Shown here: positions 38,590 through 51,642 of the stretch, piece after piece
How the letters are laid out: each line of letters starts with the position of its first letter
Numbering within the stretch: position 1 is the first letter of the stretch
Source of the DNA: Anoplolepis gracilipes
Lineage: Eukaryota; Arthropoda; Insecta; Hymenoptera; Formicidae
Assembly (NCBI RefSeq): GCF_047496725.1
Contig: NC_132986.1
Location: 5,364,501-5,428,500 of the forward strand
DNA: 64,000 bases
Direction: 5' to 3'
Position numbers and translations under genes: made by a program
Notes under the pieces: model-generated
The model's database searches: none
What the model was told of the DNA's origin: nothing
The model's input: only the letters and a program-made list of their open reading frames with translations

Positions 38590-41500
38590 ATGCGTGTGCT
38601 TATTACTCTATTTTACCACACGCACTAAATCTTACTTAAAATCTGTGCAAGAAAAGCCACATTTTTTAACTTTTTCTTTATTTTTCTCACTGTAATTTAT
38701 GAAACCAATTGTTTTTTTGACGTGAAAACAAACATAATTTTATCATGATTTGTCTTCCATTAAATAGAATTTAATATTTGTATTGTTTAAACCGTAGGCT
38801 AAAATAATATATAATAATATATAATAATACAGTAATATTTCACTTTAATTGTTCAATGAATAAAGTATTCTTTTTGTAACAGTAATAACACCTCTTTAGG
38901 TGGTGTTTCCATGTGTTTATTGGCCACAAATCATCTTTTATGTATCATGTATAGTATCGTGAGAGGACTTAACTGTAGTGCATGAAGTATATATCTTGCT
39001 CTATGCTACTGTATCTCACTACCCCTCCACTATAAAATTCATTCTCTCACTCGCTCTTTTTCTGTCTCTGAAATTCACTTGGTTGCTCGCTCCCTCGCTT
39101 TATATATGTGTACGCGTGTGCCTGTCTCTCAGCTTAGCGAAGCTCCTCTCGGGGCTTATACTCTATTTCCATGACACCCTCTCCTTGTCTCGTAACCGTG
39201 CGCGTCCCGGTAACGAGCCCGCCGTACTGTCGAGGAGGAAAAAGATTGGATTCCCGAGAATCTCGAGAGAAGAATTTTTTAATACGCGTACATAAACGTT
39301 TCGCATCGAGGTGCGCGACGCGTTCCGACGACGTAAAAATGTTCTTTATGCGAGAGGCTTTTCGGTCACGAAATGTCGAACGAAATGCGAGCGCGTTCTG
39401 AAATCAAGAACAACATTCAAAATACGAGTTTCCTGACGTACTACAATTAACACAAGTACTAACAATTTCAATGCAATTTTATCGTAATGCAGTACAAAGT
39501 ATACTTAATATAGCCTATCGTAAAACAACATTTATTTAATATTGCATATCATATTTGTCTACAACAGTATTATTTTTATTTTTATTATGGCGTATGTGTC
39601 AATTCTTTAATATATCTATTTAATAGGAAAAATTTATAATAAGATAATATTTTTTTGTATAAAAAACCGTGAATATAAATTTAAATGTCTCAATAATATT
39701 TAAGATATTAATAAATTAAAGCGACAATCAAAAATTGTTTCGGCACTACACAATCGAGATATTTATTTAACTGCAGCATTGATCGATACCTCATTCGTCA
39801 CATTGCTAGGAAATAATGTAGCAACATCGAATCAACTCGCAAAAAACAGAAATGGCAGAACGTAGGAATGCAGGCGAATTTTAAAAGGGTCGCGATCCTT
39901 TTCGACTGCCGACTGTGCATGTCTGAATTGTCGACAGAGAGGGGAAGAGAGAGAGAGAAAGAATTTTTCCAGATACTTTCGCGGGATGAAGGCACCTCCC
40001 GTTTTGGCCGACTGCAAGGAAACCTTGCGATACTTGCCGTCACAGAGGATAAGAGAAACGATCGTTAAAAGCCGCTGTCATCGCACTCGTCAGTGTTTTC
40101 GTTTTCAAGGAGGATTTCTTAGTGTGTAGGAAGACTGGCATAATATAAGTTGGAGCGAAATTGGTGATTGATTCAACGTATATCAGAACGAGAGATTTAA
40201 AAAGAGATAAGTAGTCTGATTTTTTTCTAGTAATTGATGTCCAGAGAAGACTAGCGTTGAAATGTTTGAAAATCTTGAGAAAAGGAGAAATAGAATTTAA
40301 GATTTGCTTAAAATGGTTGGTTTAGTTAAGATTATTTTTTTATTCATTGCTACTTGATTTAACTTTAATTAAACTAGATTTAAGCATTCCTCAAAGAAAG
40401 ATTATATCAACCAGTCAAGATTAATGAGGTTATAATTTTAGGCAATCGGTATCTTCGTATTAACACTTTTTTTAATGTGGTTTAAAAATTCATTTTGACG
40501 AAATTTCGTTTGACGCTGGATAAGATTGAAAGAGCGAAAGAAACGTAAGAACTCAGTTAAGTTGTTTCAATCGTAGACTTGCATACGATTAATTACTGAA
40601 ATAATTGCAGACACGAAGACTATTTACATTTGCGTTACCGGAATGTTGTTTGGCGTGGATATATTTGTCGGAACTTGTGTCTTTGGATACACGAAACATA
40701 ATATACGGGGATAGTTACGGTCCTGACTAAACATATATTATGTTATGTGTAAGTGCGTCGTTGTGTAAATCTATCGTATAATATAATGCGGTGAGTATAC
40801 ATGAGAAACGCGCTTCGCGAAAAATAAATTCAGTTTATCTTTAATTAATCGATGACACTTAACTATCGTGGTGCAGTATTATACGATGATCGATTGAAAA
40901 TTATATGTAAATATCCGCGTATTTTTTATGTATTAATATCAGTAAAAATAACTGCATTCAATGAATTCTTTAATCTATTTTTTTAATCCACAAGATGAGA
41001 AAGAGAATCACAAAAAACATTATACTGTTTGTACATATAATATATGAAAGTTTAATTTCAATTTCTTGAATTGATACAGGAGTTAACAGAGAAATTTTTA
41101 TTCTCTCTTGAATATAAGGCACGCTTTATTTTAACAGTATTTTCATTTCAAATTCTCCGCGTCAACCAAGATTTTATTTTCGCTCTTTCCTACGACGCGA
41201 GACATGGCCGATTTATTCCTTCGTCGTTGGAATCACACAGCACGTTGAAATCACACAGTCATACGATAAATAAAATAAAATCCGTAGGGAAAAGGGTACA
41301 CGAAAAACGACGAGTTCGCTACGGCTCGTCGCGATCTACGCGTGGCACACGCGCAAATGCCTACGGTGGTTTCGCGCCTGTCACGTAGACGGTGTTTAAA
41401 TTGGGCGCAGAAAAACGCGACCGGCAACACACACGCGGTCCTGCGTGCCGAAATTTTTCTTTTGTGACGCCTATTTCTCGTCGACTCTCTACAAAATGAC

Positions 41501-43333
41501 TCATTATCGTCGCCGCTCAAAATAAACTTTTGTATTTTTTAATTGTTACGCTCTAGACTACTCTAGCTCTAGGAACTATATATAGTAAATATGCATAAAT
41601 TATTTACAACACAGATTATAACATAAGACAGTAGATTGAAATGATAAATAATTTAAGATTAGAAGTGCTATTTTTTCTCTCTCTCTCCCTTTTTCTCTCT
41701 TTTCACTTTGTGATTGTACAAGATATAAACAGAAAAAAAGAACTTATTGTCAAATTTTAATCAGGGTTAATTAAATTATCAATCGTGTAATTATGATTTT
41801 TTTTTTTTACATATATGCGAGAAATATAAAATACAATCGAGAAATTCTTTACCAATTATTTAGTATTAGTTTAGATCTCTTTTGATTACATAAAATAATA
41901 TACAAATAACACTTTAATGATATTTTGTGTAAAATGGCGGAAAATTATCCGAGCAATTCCGCTTTCTGCGGGCAGAAAATGATTGGCGGAAATGAACCGC
42001 GTCTTTGGCGCCGGTTAGAGGAGAAAGCAGGCCTCGTTAATTGCGCCCTTGACTTTAAATATTTTGACGTGCCCGAAATTTGGTCGCTCGTGTCGCCAGA
42101 CACCACGTCACCGAATTGCACAAATATTTACGACCATCTTTTCCTCGGTGTGCAAATCTTCTCGGGTTTGAATGCTGCTGCGCGTTACACGATGTTTAAA
42201 AGATTTTCATTTTTTTTTCGTATTAAAATAAAATTAAACGAAACCTCATGACGAGAGAAGAATGGCCGGCATGAAAAATCACCGTTCGCCTTCTTGCGAA
42301 GAAAGGATATTACGAATGTTACGCTCCTCTTGCTGGAATCGTAAATCTTCCCGCGCCGCCGCTGAGTTTTGCGAGATTTTACAAGACACCAACTCGGCTG
42401 CTTGCTTAAGACCGACAATTCTTCCTTGACCGATGAGCCCTTGATTCCTTGTACACTATTGGACGTGATTTTTATTTCTGTATGAAAAGTGTTGGTGTGC
42501 CAAGAAATAATTGATGTATTTTACAAAAACACATTTTTAGGTATTCATAATATATTTATGTTACATATTATTTCGTTATTTTATAATTCGTTACAACATT
42601 TTATTGATATAACCATCTACTGTCCATTGCTGTTTATATATCACAATAGACGTTTTTTCTACTAAAATCTTTCCTGCTGACAAAAATCTCCCAAGCGATA
42701 TTAGCTTTCATGGTCAACGTCGCCAATATCCGAAAATTTTTCAATAAAATAATACTCGAGCGTGTCGATTAAGAGCTAATTGATTTCGAGTGTAAATCTA
42801 ATGTGTAGGTAAGGTTTTTTTTTGAACGGCGTCTCCACTGTTTCGACTGGGGTTGCGGTTACCACGGGGTTGCAAGCAGTGCTTGCAGACGAAAGCGGTT
42901 GTTGCCACTAAATTTACGGCGAGAGGGCTAACCTTCCTCTTTTCTTACGGTTTCTCACTCGTATTTCTCCGCTCCTCTCGCCGTTAATGAGTCCCGATCG
43001 TACGGCGCCATATGTTTCCCCGGCGATGCTGTTTGTTTTTTGAGGGGGAGGAGAAAAGCGGGCTTTTACGCGCCGACCGTATCTCTCGGCGTTGACGTTC
43101 CGAATCCGCGTGTAAAATGTAACTTAACCGCTTTAACTACACACGCGTCCGCGGTTGGACTGCCATTAAATGCTCGATATTTTCGGGTTTATGTTATATT
43201 CATACGTCGACAATGGATGGACGTGCAGTGTGGGAAATTTCATCGGCGCACGAAATACACACAGATAAGCAAACAGATATCCGCTGGATATGGGCGATGA
43301 TGGGAAATCAATCATTCGATTGATGCAAACGCG
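38590..43333. other. Non-coding stretch
   Basis: AT-rich with CpG-rich islands at 39120-39410, 39860-40080, 41150-41520, 41930-42420 and 42830-43320. The frame at 41925-42251 has an ATG at 41934 and a varied composition but no recognised domain, and its end is Phe/Lys-rich AT sequence. It is left uncalled. The last island lies downstream of the minus-strand gene and may belong to its 3' flank. Confidence 0.45.
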
Positions 43334-43339
43334 TTTATT
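43334..43339 (-). terminator. AATAAA polyadenylation signal
   Basis: A canonical AATAAA on the minus strand, 16 bases beyond the stop codon of exon 4 of the secreted-peptide gene. A very short 3' UTR is implied. Its position is the main argument that exon 4 is the terminal exon. Confidence 0.55.
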
Positions 43340-43355
43340 GTTCGCGAGGGCGAGG

Positions 43356-44149
43356 TTACTCTATAAAAATTTTATCGGCATAACTGTCGTCATGTGCATG
43401 AGGACATTGTTGACCCTTATTGCATCGTCCAAATTTTAATTGGTTAGAGCTCGCTTCCAGAGAATCTAAATTTCGCCGTGTTCCTTTGACTGCGCCCAAA
43501 AGAAAAAAAAAAAGAAACTTTTAGTTTGTGACATTTCCTCGAGTAACGTATTTTGGCTGCAATTTTTGACATAAGAAAGTTTGTATTACGTACCGCAGAT
43601 AAAATTTGCCAAGCAGATTGAATTTGAATCGCAATCTTCATCTCTTTTGCAGTAACCTTTTCCTTTTTGATTACCAGCTTCCTTTCTTCCTTTGTCGGGA
43701 AGATGTAAAGTCAGAATGTCCGACTCGCTCTTCTTTTAAAACACACATTAATATTATCATTATTAATATTATCGTAGAACACACTGATTCACAAAAAACA
43801 AAACAAAAAAAAAAAAAAAAAAAAATAATTGTTTTTAAAATGCAATATTATGACAAAAGATAACAAAGTTATGATAATACACGAGATGTGTGCTAAATGA
43901 TGTGATTAATTACTCACGGAGCTGGAATCGTCTGTGCTGAAATCGTCTATATCGATCACCCGAATATCCGATTTTCCCTATGATGGAACGATCAAGTAAA
44001 ATTAGCACATAATCACGGTGTAATACTACAGTTTTCACTACCCGTCTATTTGACAAGATGATTCGCCGTACCTTATCCTTTATGATACATGGATGATACG
44101 CGGCCGAAACGGCGCATATTAACAATACGAAGAGAAAAAGTCGATTCAT
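43356..44149 (-). CDS. Secreted cysteine-rich peptide precursor, four exons
   Basis: Exon 1 (44149-44072) encodes 26 residues. MNRLFLFVLLICAVSAA is a textbook signal peptide with probable cleavage SAA|YHPC. Exon 2 is 43977-43918 (20 codons, acidic, Ser/Asp-rich), exon 3 is 43732-43594 and exon 4 is 43489-43356. Donors are AAG|GTACGG, TCC|GTGAGTAA and GCG|GTACGTAA. Acceptors are CATAG, TTTTAAAAG and a T-rich tract ending GCGCAG. Introns are 94, 185 and 104 bp, with phases 0, 0 and 1 that fit together, giving 411 nt or 136 residues. Exon 3 carries YCKRDEDC and two further cysteines, spaced C-x5-C-x5-C-x5-C. Exon 4 adds C-x5-C in FGRCNKGQQC. Basic pairs (RK, KR, RR) could be processing sites. 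If the third donor is unused, a TAA at 43588-43586 ends a 94-residue form. A second AG at 43731-43730 could move exon 3 by one codon. Family unknown: peptide hormone, antimicrobial, venom or other secreted roles cannot be told apart here. Confidence 0.62.
43805..43825. repeat. Poly-A tract in intron 2
   Basis: An A-run of about 21 bases on the plus strand. In the minus-strand gene it is a T-tract in the middle of intron 2, upstream of the proposed exon 3 acceptor. Confidence 0.9.
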
Positions 44150-44198
44150 GTTGGGTTATGCGCTTAAGAGAATCGCAGTTTCACGACATGGAAGCGCA

Positions 44199-44206
44199 CT
44201 TTTATA
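44199..44206 (-). promoter_or_regulatory. TATA box of the secreted-peptide gene
   Basis: TATAAAAG on the minus strand, 50-57 bases upstream of the start codon at 44149. Transcription would be expected to start about 30 bases downstream, near 44175, leaving a 5' UTR of about 25 bases. The upstream ATG near 44188 would then lie outside the mRNA. Strong TATA boxes with short leaders are common in insect genes for abundant secreted peptides. Confidence 0.5.
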
Positions 44207-47200
44207 CCCTAGGTCTTAAAGCGCTCGTTATGAAATTGTTCTATCAGCGCGTCCTTATCAAATCGTCGTTAAAGTGTGCGCCTTTAAAATGGATCGTTGA
44301 AACTTTTCTTAACTCGAGCGGAAATTATGTAAACGTGACTGATTTCCGACGCAGCACTATCCGCAAGATTTGTCGTTTATTTATCTAAATTAGAAAAAAT
44401 AAATAGATCGTAAAATAATGTGTGTCAGAGCGACGTTTCGTAATTATTTAGTGCGAAGAAAAACAAATCTTTGTTATTTCAATTTTACGACAACTTTAAG
44501 GTGATTTAGTTACCTTTTATCAATGTAAAAATATTTTATTTTTACTAAAGCTTTTGTATCAAGTTTAGTCAACAGAAGCATTATTAATTTTCGATATTTA
44601 AAGTAAACATTAAGAATAAAATAAAAAAAAACCAATGTTACTATAAAAGTAATACTAACAGTTATTATATTTTATAGCGGAAAATTTTAGAAAAGCAGAT
44701 TGAACAAGCTGTCTTCCTACTTGTTTCAGAATATATTTCATCGATTATTTTGAAGCGTTACGATCGCATTGCCTCGTAGACCAATGTCTATGTATTCTTA
44801 TTCGATTTCCTAGTATGTATACTTTCTTTTTCCTCTTGAGCGATATATATTTTCAGCTTCTCTTCGGGTCCTCGGAGACAGAGAGGATACTTACTGCGCA
44901 TTTTCCGCAGAATACCACGCTATCTTCCATAAAATAAGAAATACGAGATACTCCCGTTTTCCTGTGCTCGAGGAGGTTCGATTCCCCGTGCGCAGTATGC
45001 ATTTTCGTGTTCTTGCGCGGCTGAGTATGTAGCAATACGGTTGTGACTTTCCATCAAGGAGATCAACTTTAATGATCAACAACAAGCTTAGTAATCGTCT
45101 TTTATTTTCGTGTCTGCGAATGAAAGCACATGGAAGGAAAACGATCGTAATTATGTTAGGATTGAAACTTTTAATCAGCTGCCATTATTTTATCAACAAG
45201 ATACGTTGTGGTTATTGCAAAAACGTAAAGGACGCGGAAAATGCGCGAACGAGTAAAATCATATGGTAAAGTAACGCTCCTTCTTATTGTTTGTAGTCGC
45301 GTTCGGATAATTATTGCGTGCCCATTAGTACTTGAGCTCGCGCGTTCGCTTATTATGTGAATAATCAAAGATGTTTTCAGCCGTCGAGGAAATGGCCACA
45401 TTAGGAAATTGCACGCTCCGTACCGCGCATATCGTTATTTTCGCTACCTCGTTATCTGTCTTTGAAAGAGCTCTTTCATTCGCGTCGATATATGCGCGTA
45501 TTCGTGCTTGTTGGAGAAATCCACCATATGTTTGCTTCGAATGTGAGATCATTAATATTTTGCTCTTGTTACATCACTAGTTGAGAAATAAAATATCATG
45601 AAAGAAGATTTATTATTGTATCTTTTAGTAATCTTAAGTGATCCTTTAAATATTCATAATTACGTATGGATGATATTAAAATTACCTACATATATAGTTG
45701 CATATTAAAAGATTACGTGGTTCTGATGTAAGAATTGTTATAAATTGTTTATAAAAATATTTGTGAGCATATTTTTATTAGAAAGACATAAAACACAGAA
45801 AAAAATCGAGAATTTATATAAATGAGGAACATTGAGAAGATCGAAAACCACATTGCAAAAATTTCAAACCTTTTTTTCTTTTAAGAAATATTTTGTATTT
45901 CACTAAGTGTCTCCATTATCGTGTACGCTCCGTTAATTCCTAACGCCACATACTTAAAAGCGAGGGGAGTACAGCTGTTTGCATAGCGCTGCCACTACTG
46001 TTAGCGAAGTTGTGGCGTGAAGGAGTCCAAACTGGATACGGTGTTGGAGTCCTCGACGGTCTGTCGACGTGACCGGAAGTCCTTTGTTCGCTTGATTGCC
46101 GAACAACGTGGAAACTGGTCATTAGCTTAGCAAATAATGCTCTCCCGAGTATAGTTTAACCTTTAGTTAAACATTCGCTCGCCACCGTCTATCTCATACC
46201 TTATTATGTCACTACAATAGTATAAGCAGTAATCTCACTTTAGTTAGGGGTGCGTAAATTATTAGTAAACTGAAATTTTTCATTATTCTATTAACTAAAA
46301 TAACTTTGGTTGTTGAACTTTTAAATTCTCGTCGTTCTACTCTCAGGATTCTTTTTTCAGGAGAATCTGATCATTTTCTATTATTATTTCTAGCGCTATA
46401 ATAAATAAGTAAGAAATTTTATCAGAGGATGCTAAAGTATTCATGAACATAATTTAATAATCTAATTTATTTGTACAGTAACAAGATGAAACATATGTGA
46501 CAAGAAAGTTGATTTGTTCGAATTACCGATTGCTTTAGGAGAACAAATTGGAAATATTTCACAACAGAAGTAAACGGAACTGTGGGCTTTTCTCAATGCT
46601 GACTTCGCGGGAAAAAAATGCACGGACCAAATTAGTTGAAACAGTCACAGTCTAGACGACAGGTTGTGAATGATGAATGAACGCTGTACGTAATACTCGG
46701 AGAAAGGTAATTTTGAACTTTTCCGCGGTAAACGGAGAGTCTAGACACTCGTTTATGTACACGTGTATGTGTGTGTAAGAATAGAATACGAACACAAATC
46801 TTATAAACTTCTCTAGACATGGAGTCAAGTATCTAAAGAAGAGAAGATTACAAGCTTCTTGTTGCTCTGTCACAAATCTGTTTAATAATGTTAACTTTCG
46901 TAATTACAACAATAACGAACGAAACGTTCTGCAAGAGATATTTAATATTCTTGAAGAGATATCATATACACCTATATATATATATATATACACGTACACG
47001 ATCAGTGCGTTTATCTTATATCTTAAAGTAATCCATCTACTAACCCTTTATCAATTTAAAGTTTAGTTAAATTTGATTCGCTATAATTAAAGAAAATTAA
47101 GTAAACAATAAACAAAATGGAAATAATACTTAAATGCTAAAAGTTTAATTTGCAAAGATTCTTTAGACAATCATAATATCCAAATTATTGATGATTCGTA

Positions 47201-48800
47201 TTATTATTGAAAAAAATCTTATGAAATTTGTACAGTTAACATTTCTACTTTCTCTGTCTTTTACAAGTTTAAAGAAATTCAATGTACCATTTTGCATTCG
47301 CTTTGTGGTTGCTCATTTACATTTTCCAGAAGCACGTAGTCGCGCTTGGCTAATCTTGTTAATCGCAGCAAAAGAACGTTTTCGTGGAAGGATGGGCGAA
47401 AAAGGTGAAGCAACGATCTGATGCGTTGTCGCGCTAAACGGTCGACGTTGCACGCGAGACTAAAGGCGAGAAAAACGAATTGCAGATTCGCTCCGCGGGA
47501 TCATTCGTCAGCTTCGTATATTTAGACGACGTTCTTAACACGTCGCCTTTCTCACTCCATTCTCTTTGCTCTTCTTTTTTCAGTTTCACATCGTCGAGCG
47601 AATGTCTCGCGAGAATGCAAATAAGTCGATAGCGGTATAGTTATAGTTCCGGCATCTTTTTTTTCCACACATTTTCCTTAGGTTCCACAGACTTTTGCGA
47701 TCGAGTGTATGTCCGGTCTAAACGGTTCATCCGATTACCGTTCGGACAAGCGGATTACTTTTTGCGGATATCACATTTTTCACTTTGTGAAAAGCAAAAA
47801 ATTATTTAACGCAGAATCGTGCTCGAGTGTGTGCATGTATCCATGCGCGCGAGCGAGTGGATATAATATACGGACGGTATATTCTCGAGCACGGTGCGCT
47901 CATGCAGTATTCATTCGAAAGCGTTTAATAACCAATACTGTCGGCGAGCGGAATGTAATATTTTTTTTATACCTGTTATATAAAAAAAAAGGAGGACGAA
48001 AAAAAAAAAAAACGATGCGAATCCGATATATCGACACGAGATACGAACGGGCTCGATTTAGTTTCACAGATTCTTTTTTTTTTTTCGAACATTATCGCGC
48101 GCCGGTCGAATGCAATCTTTATCCCGTCCTGGTCTGCTCATCAGCCGAAATAACCCGAAAATAACGCGCTTCAACTTCGATCATTGCTGCGAGATCCGGC
48201 AAATGAAGATTAATGGTAAAACTCGACACGGCCTTATTAAACGGCCCGGCCGATGAAAGATCCCGCGGAATAATTCGATATCGATATACGATATCGCCTG
48301 GTAGAATATTATTGATATTGATCGTATAGGCACGGAGCCTAACGGATGGAACGCGCGCGTGCACGCACGCACGCATGCACGCGGAATCCGTGGGAAAGCG
48401 GCTTAATTGGAGCGATTATCTCCTCGTTCACAAAGAGATAGCAACCAGCATTTCGTGATGCACTTACGTAACGATTAAATCGATATATACGCATATATCT
48501 GCAATGAGCGTGTGTCTATGTGTATTCGAGTGAGATATATAGATGGAACTAATGCGGGAAGGAGATTGGGTCTTGCGGTCGATACGACGTGCCCTCATCA
48601 TGTTTAAAGCGGCCCCGACACGTGGTTGTCACCTTCCAGCGTCTCAACTTCCTAACAAGGAAGTGGCGCTTTGTCTTATGACCGGATCGATATGCGCGCT
48701 TAAAATAATGCAACTGGCATACATTAGAAACAATAATAAATTATATGCGACAATTTACGATGCAGATAAAAATTACACGAGTTTGATGTATCGATATATA
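44207..48800. other. Non-coding stretch
   Basis: AT-rich with islands at 44930-45050, 45940-46100 and 47420-48500. The frame at 47709-48164 crosses poly-A and poly-T tracts and is not credible. A GTAAGTAT donor-like string lies on the minus strand near 44898, after a short frame ending FCGKCA, but no matching acceptor or partner exon was found. A short TA run lies at 46973-46991. Confidence 0.45.
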
Positions 48801-48939
48801 AATTTTTCAAATATTTAAGATCGAATTGTAGAGGCGTGAAATATACATATAAATGACAGCAAGTAATTTATTTATTTCCTATCGTTTATATTTCACGCTT
48901 GCACTTAACTATAATTCCACTTTAAATATTTGAAAAATT
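48801..48939. mobile_element. 139-bp foldback, probable MITE remnant
   Basis: The ends share AATTTTTCAAATATTTAA as an exact 18-bp inverted repeat (48801-48818 and 48922-48939). Further in, GAATTnTAG and GCGTGAAATATA pair with bulges. No target-site duplication or coding sequence is seen. The end of an unrelated plus-strand open frame runs into it. Confidence 0.6.
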
Positions 48940-49011
48940 ATTGTATTGATTAATCGAACTTGTTTAATTTTACATCGTGAATTGTTCCTCATCTATGTCG
49001 GTTGTGTATGT

Positions 49012-49031
49012 ACACACGCACACACACACAC

Positions 49032-49108
<77 letters not shown>
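49012..49108. repeat. (CA)n microsatellite, about 97 bp
   Basis: CA dinucleotide run with two early CG interruptions, then about 70 bp uninterrupted. The longest CA tract in the window; likely length-polymorphic. Confidence 0.98.
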
Positions 49109-49114
<6 letters not shown>

Positions 49115-51610
49115 AATTCAAATTGAATTTTTGCGACAAGTACACACTCTATCGAAGTCTAAATTACATTTCTGTAACATTTTTCCGAAGATTCCTTTAT
49201 TCAAGAACGTGCCGCGCAAAATCAGATTATACGAAGCCACCCTAAGATTACCGAGTGCCGATTCGTCTTTCTTCATCGATGCCGTCGTCTTTCGGGTAAC
49301 AAACCGGTCGTCTAACCGCTTCCGCCCTCGTGCTTCTCGCTCACCAAAATAATATGGACTAATTTCGCCCGGGCATCCCTCGGGAAACATCCCAGGGGAG
49401 CAATAAGGGGGTCACGGAAATACTCGGCATTGAATTCTGTCCATTTGTCCAGCCGGCTAGTTCGCGGAGAACAGCCGCGAAACTTCTAATTTCCCCATAC
49501 GTCACACGTGGACAGCGTTCTGACATGGCCAATCGTGGCCCTTTCTGCTGCAATCGCTGCGAAAACACACAGGGGCTGTTTAACCCCTTCACTGCCAGTA
49601 TTATCCAATCAGGAAGCTATTCTTTTTTTTACTTATAACATGCAAATACGATGAATTTATGTTCGCTACTGTTCTTTATTACGAGAAACTTGTCTCTTTG
49701 CGAAGAAATATTGTTCATTAAATACGCCAGTTTGATTCGCAGAGATATCTTCTATTTATCAAACGTACTGTAAATATCGTAAAACACATTCAAAGCCATG
49801 ATAAATATACTTGACTGAGAGTTCGTAATTTAATCTGCAAAATCTTGACTGTACATGCGGTTGTCTTACGCTATTTGTAAATTTATGGCCTTATACATCA
49901 CGCTTTCAGGTCTTTCCATCTTCCATACCGATATCTATAAGTACACGTTGCGTAATAACGTGTTGTATATCGTTGTGTAGTCCATTTCCGTAATGGTGCA
50001 AACTTTTCTCTGAAAGTAATTTCCTTGTTTCGAGAGTTATATCGAATATCGAGAGAGGATGGAAGATATTATAAAGAAAAATATTATTCAGAACACAAAG
50101 CAAAAAGAATTGCAAACATACAAGTGTCTTTCAAATGTGACAGATATTAGATAATTGGTTTTCTGATTCGCAGATTAATTAAATATGTATTTAAAAAAAA
50201 ATTTAATATATATCTTAAAAAACGATGTGTGCATTTCAAATTTATTACAATTTGAATTTGTCTTCTTTATATTTTCAGCTTCAATTTAATTATTTAACAG
50301 ATGCCGATTTCGTTTCGTCTCGGATCGACTCATGGTTAGATTCACGCGATAAGAATTTCCTTCTCTCAGTGAAAGACTGCAATCCTCCTCGTGGAAACCT
50401 TATGGGAATCTTCGCGAGTCTTCGTTGGCAAGGAAAAGGCCTGAAAGCAGCACGACGCGGATATATTTCGCTTGCGCGGCTTAAGAACACTATTCTCCCC
50501 ACCGTCTAAGGCGGAAATCCTGCGCAGCGCGCCGTCGTCGAGATTCCCGAAGTGGAGTATCGTGTTCGGATGTCTTTCATGTTTTTCGCGTCGAGTTGGT
50601 CGTGTCGCGCGCGGAGCTCGAAAGAAATCGCGTACTTCACCGCGAGGTAGAATCTCTCTGTCATCGTTGAGTATTACGGATTAGAACCTAGACTTTCGGA
50701 ATTGAAGACTACGTCAAAGAAAATAACTTTTTCCAGATATTATGCGTGCATCTTTTTTAAGAAATGCGAAAGTTTCTGTACAATATTTCCTATAAAATAG
50801 AACCAATCGCAGGTTCTAATAAATAATTAACATAATATGAAATATAAACTTATTTCAAAACTAACTTGATTTAATCGAATTAGAAGAAGTACATAAATTA
50901 CAAGAAAATATTTAATATAAATTACATTTTAATTTAAATTTATATTATAAAGAAATATAGAAATATTTTATAAAAATAATTTTGAGTGATATTAAGGAAT
51001 GTTGTATGTTATTTTTTTTTCTGAGATTAGAGTTTTTTCTATAGTAACAATATTTTATTATATATATTTAATACTTAAATATTTCAATATTTTATTAGTA
51101 TCAATATATATTAATTATTTTGATTGCAAATGCAATCAATTATTGTTTCAACAATTTTGCCTAAAAATTTAATCCATATATGAAAAACGAGATAAAACGG
51201 TCACGATGAAACCACTGACAAATTTTCGCGGATAGAAAAAAATCGCGAGAGACAGTAGAATAATAAATCTTGTTACTCAGCCATTCCGACAGTAGAATTT
51301 TGCAGCGGAAAAGAAATTTCAGCACGGCGACGACGACGACGCTTTTTCTTACTCGATATAGGAAATGCGTCTAATGGAAGAGCGACGGACAGCCGCTCCG
51401 AGATGTCTTAAAGGCCATCGATTCGGCCGAATCTGTCGGATAACTTGGTAGTAAGACTTATCGCGTGTCGTAGGAACGGTCCCGAGGAGACAAGGGTCCT
51501 CCACGAGTAAGGCAGTTTGTCGAGATCCTCCGTGACAACTATCTTCTACAGGCAGTAGCCCTCTTTCTCTCTTTCTCGATAGAGACTTAGAAACCGTTCT
51601 CTCTTTCGTG
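49109..51610. other. Non-coding stretch
   Basis: CpG-rich islands at 49200-49600 and 50310-50690, separated and followed by AT-rich DNA, with a further island starting near 51180. Open frames on both strands overlap in the islands. No gene recognised. Confidence 0.5.

Positions 51611-51638
<28 letters not shown>
51611..51638. repeat. Poly-T tract
   Basis: An uninterrupted run of 28 T with no recognisable retroelement body on either side. Confidence 0.95.

Positions 51639-51642
<4 letters not shown>

Noticed and set aside
41925..42251. 108-codon plus-strand frame with ATG at 41934
   Set aside because: No recognisable domain, and the end runs into AT-rich Phe/Lys sequence; expected by chance at this length.
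43356..43489. Reading exon 4 of the minus-strand gene as a CCCH zinc finger (C-x5-C-x3-H in CNKGQQCPHAH)
   Set aside because: The first cysteine of a CCCH finger is missing at the needed spacing, and the gene has a signal peptide, so a secreted disulfide pattern is more likely.
44893..44996. tRNA-like signal on the plus strand: 8-bp complementary ends (ACTGCGCA / TGCGCAGT) and a GGTTCGATTCC T-loop-like string
   Set aside because: The span is about 104 bases, the T-stem pairs at only three of five positions, and no A-box, D-arm or anticodon arm can be placed. The complementarity is probably coincidental.
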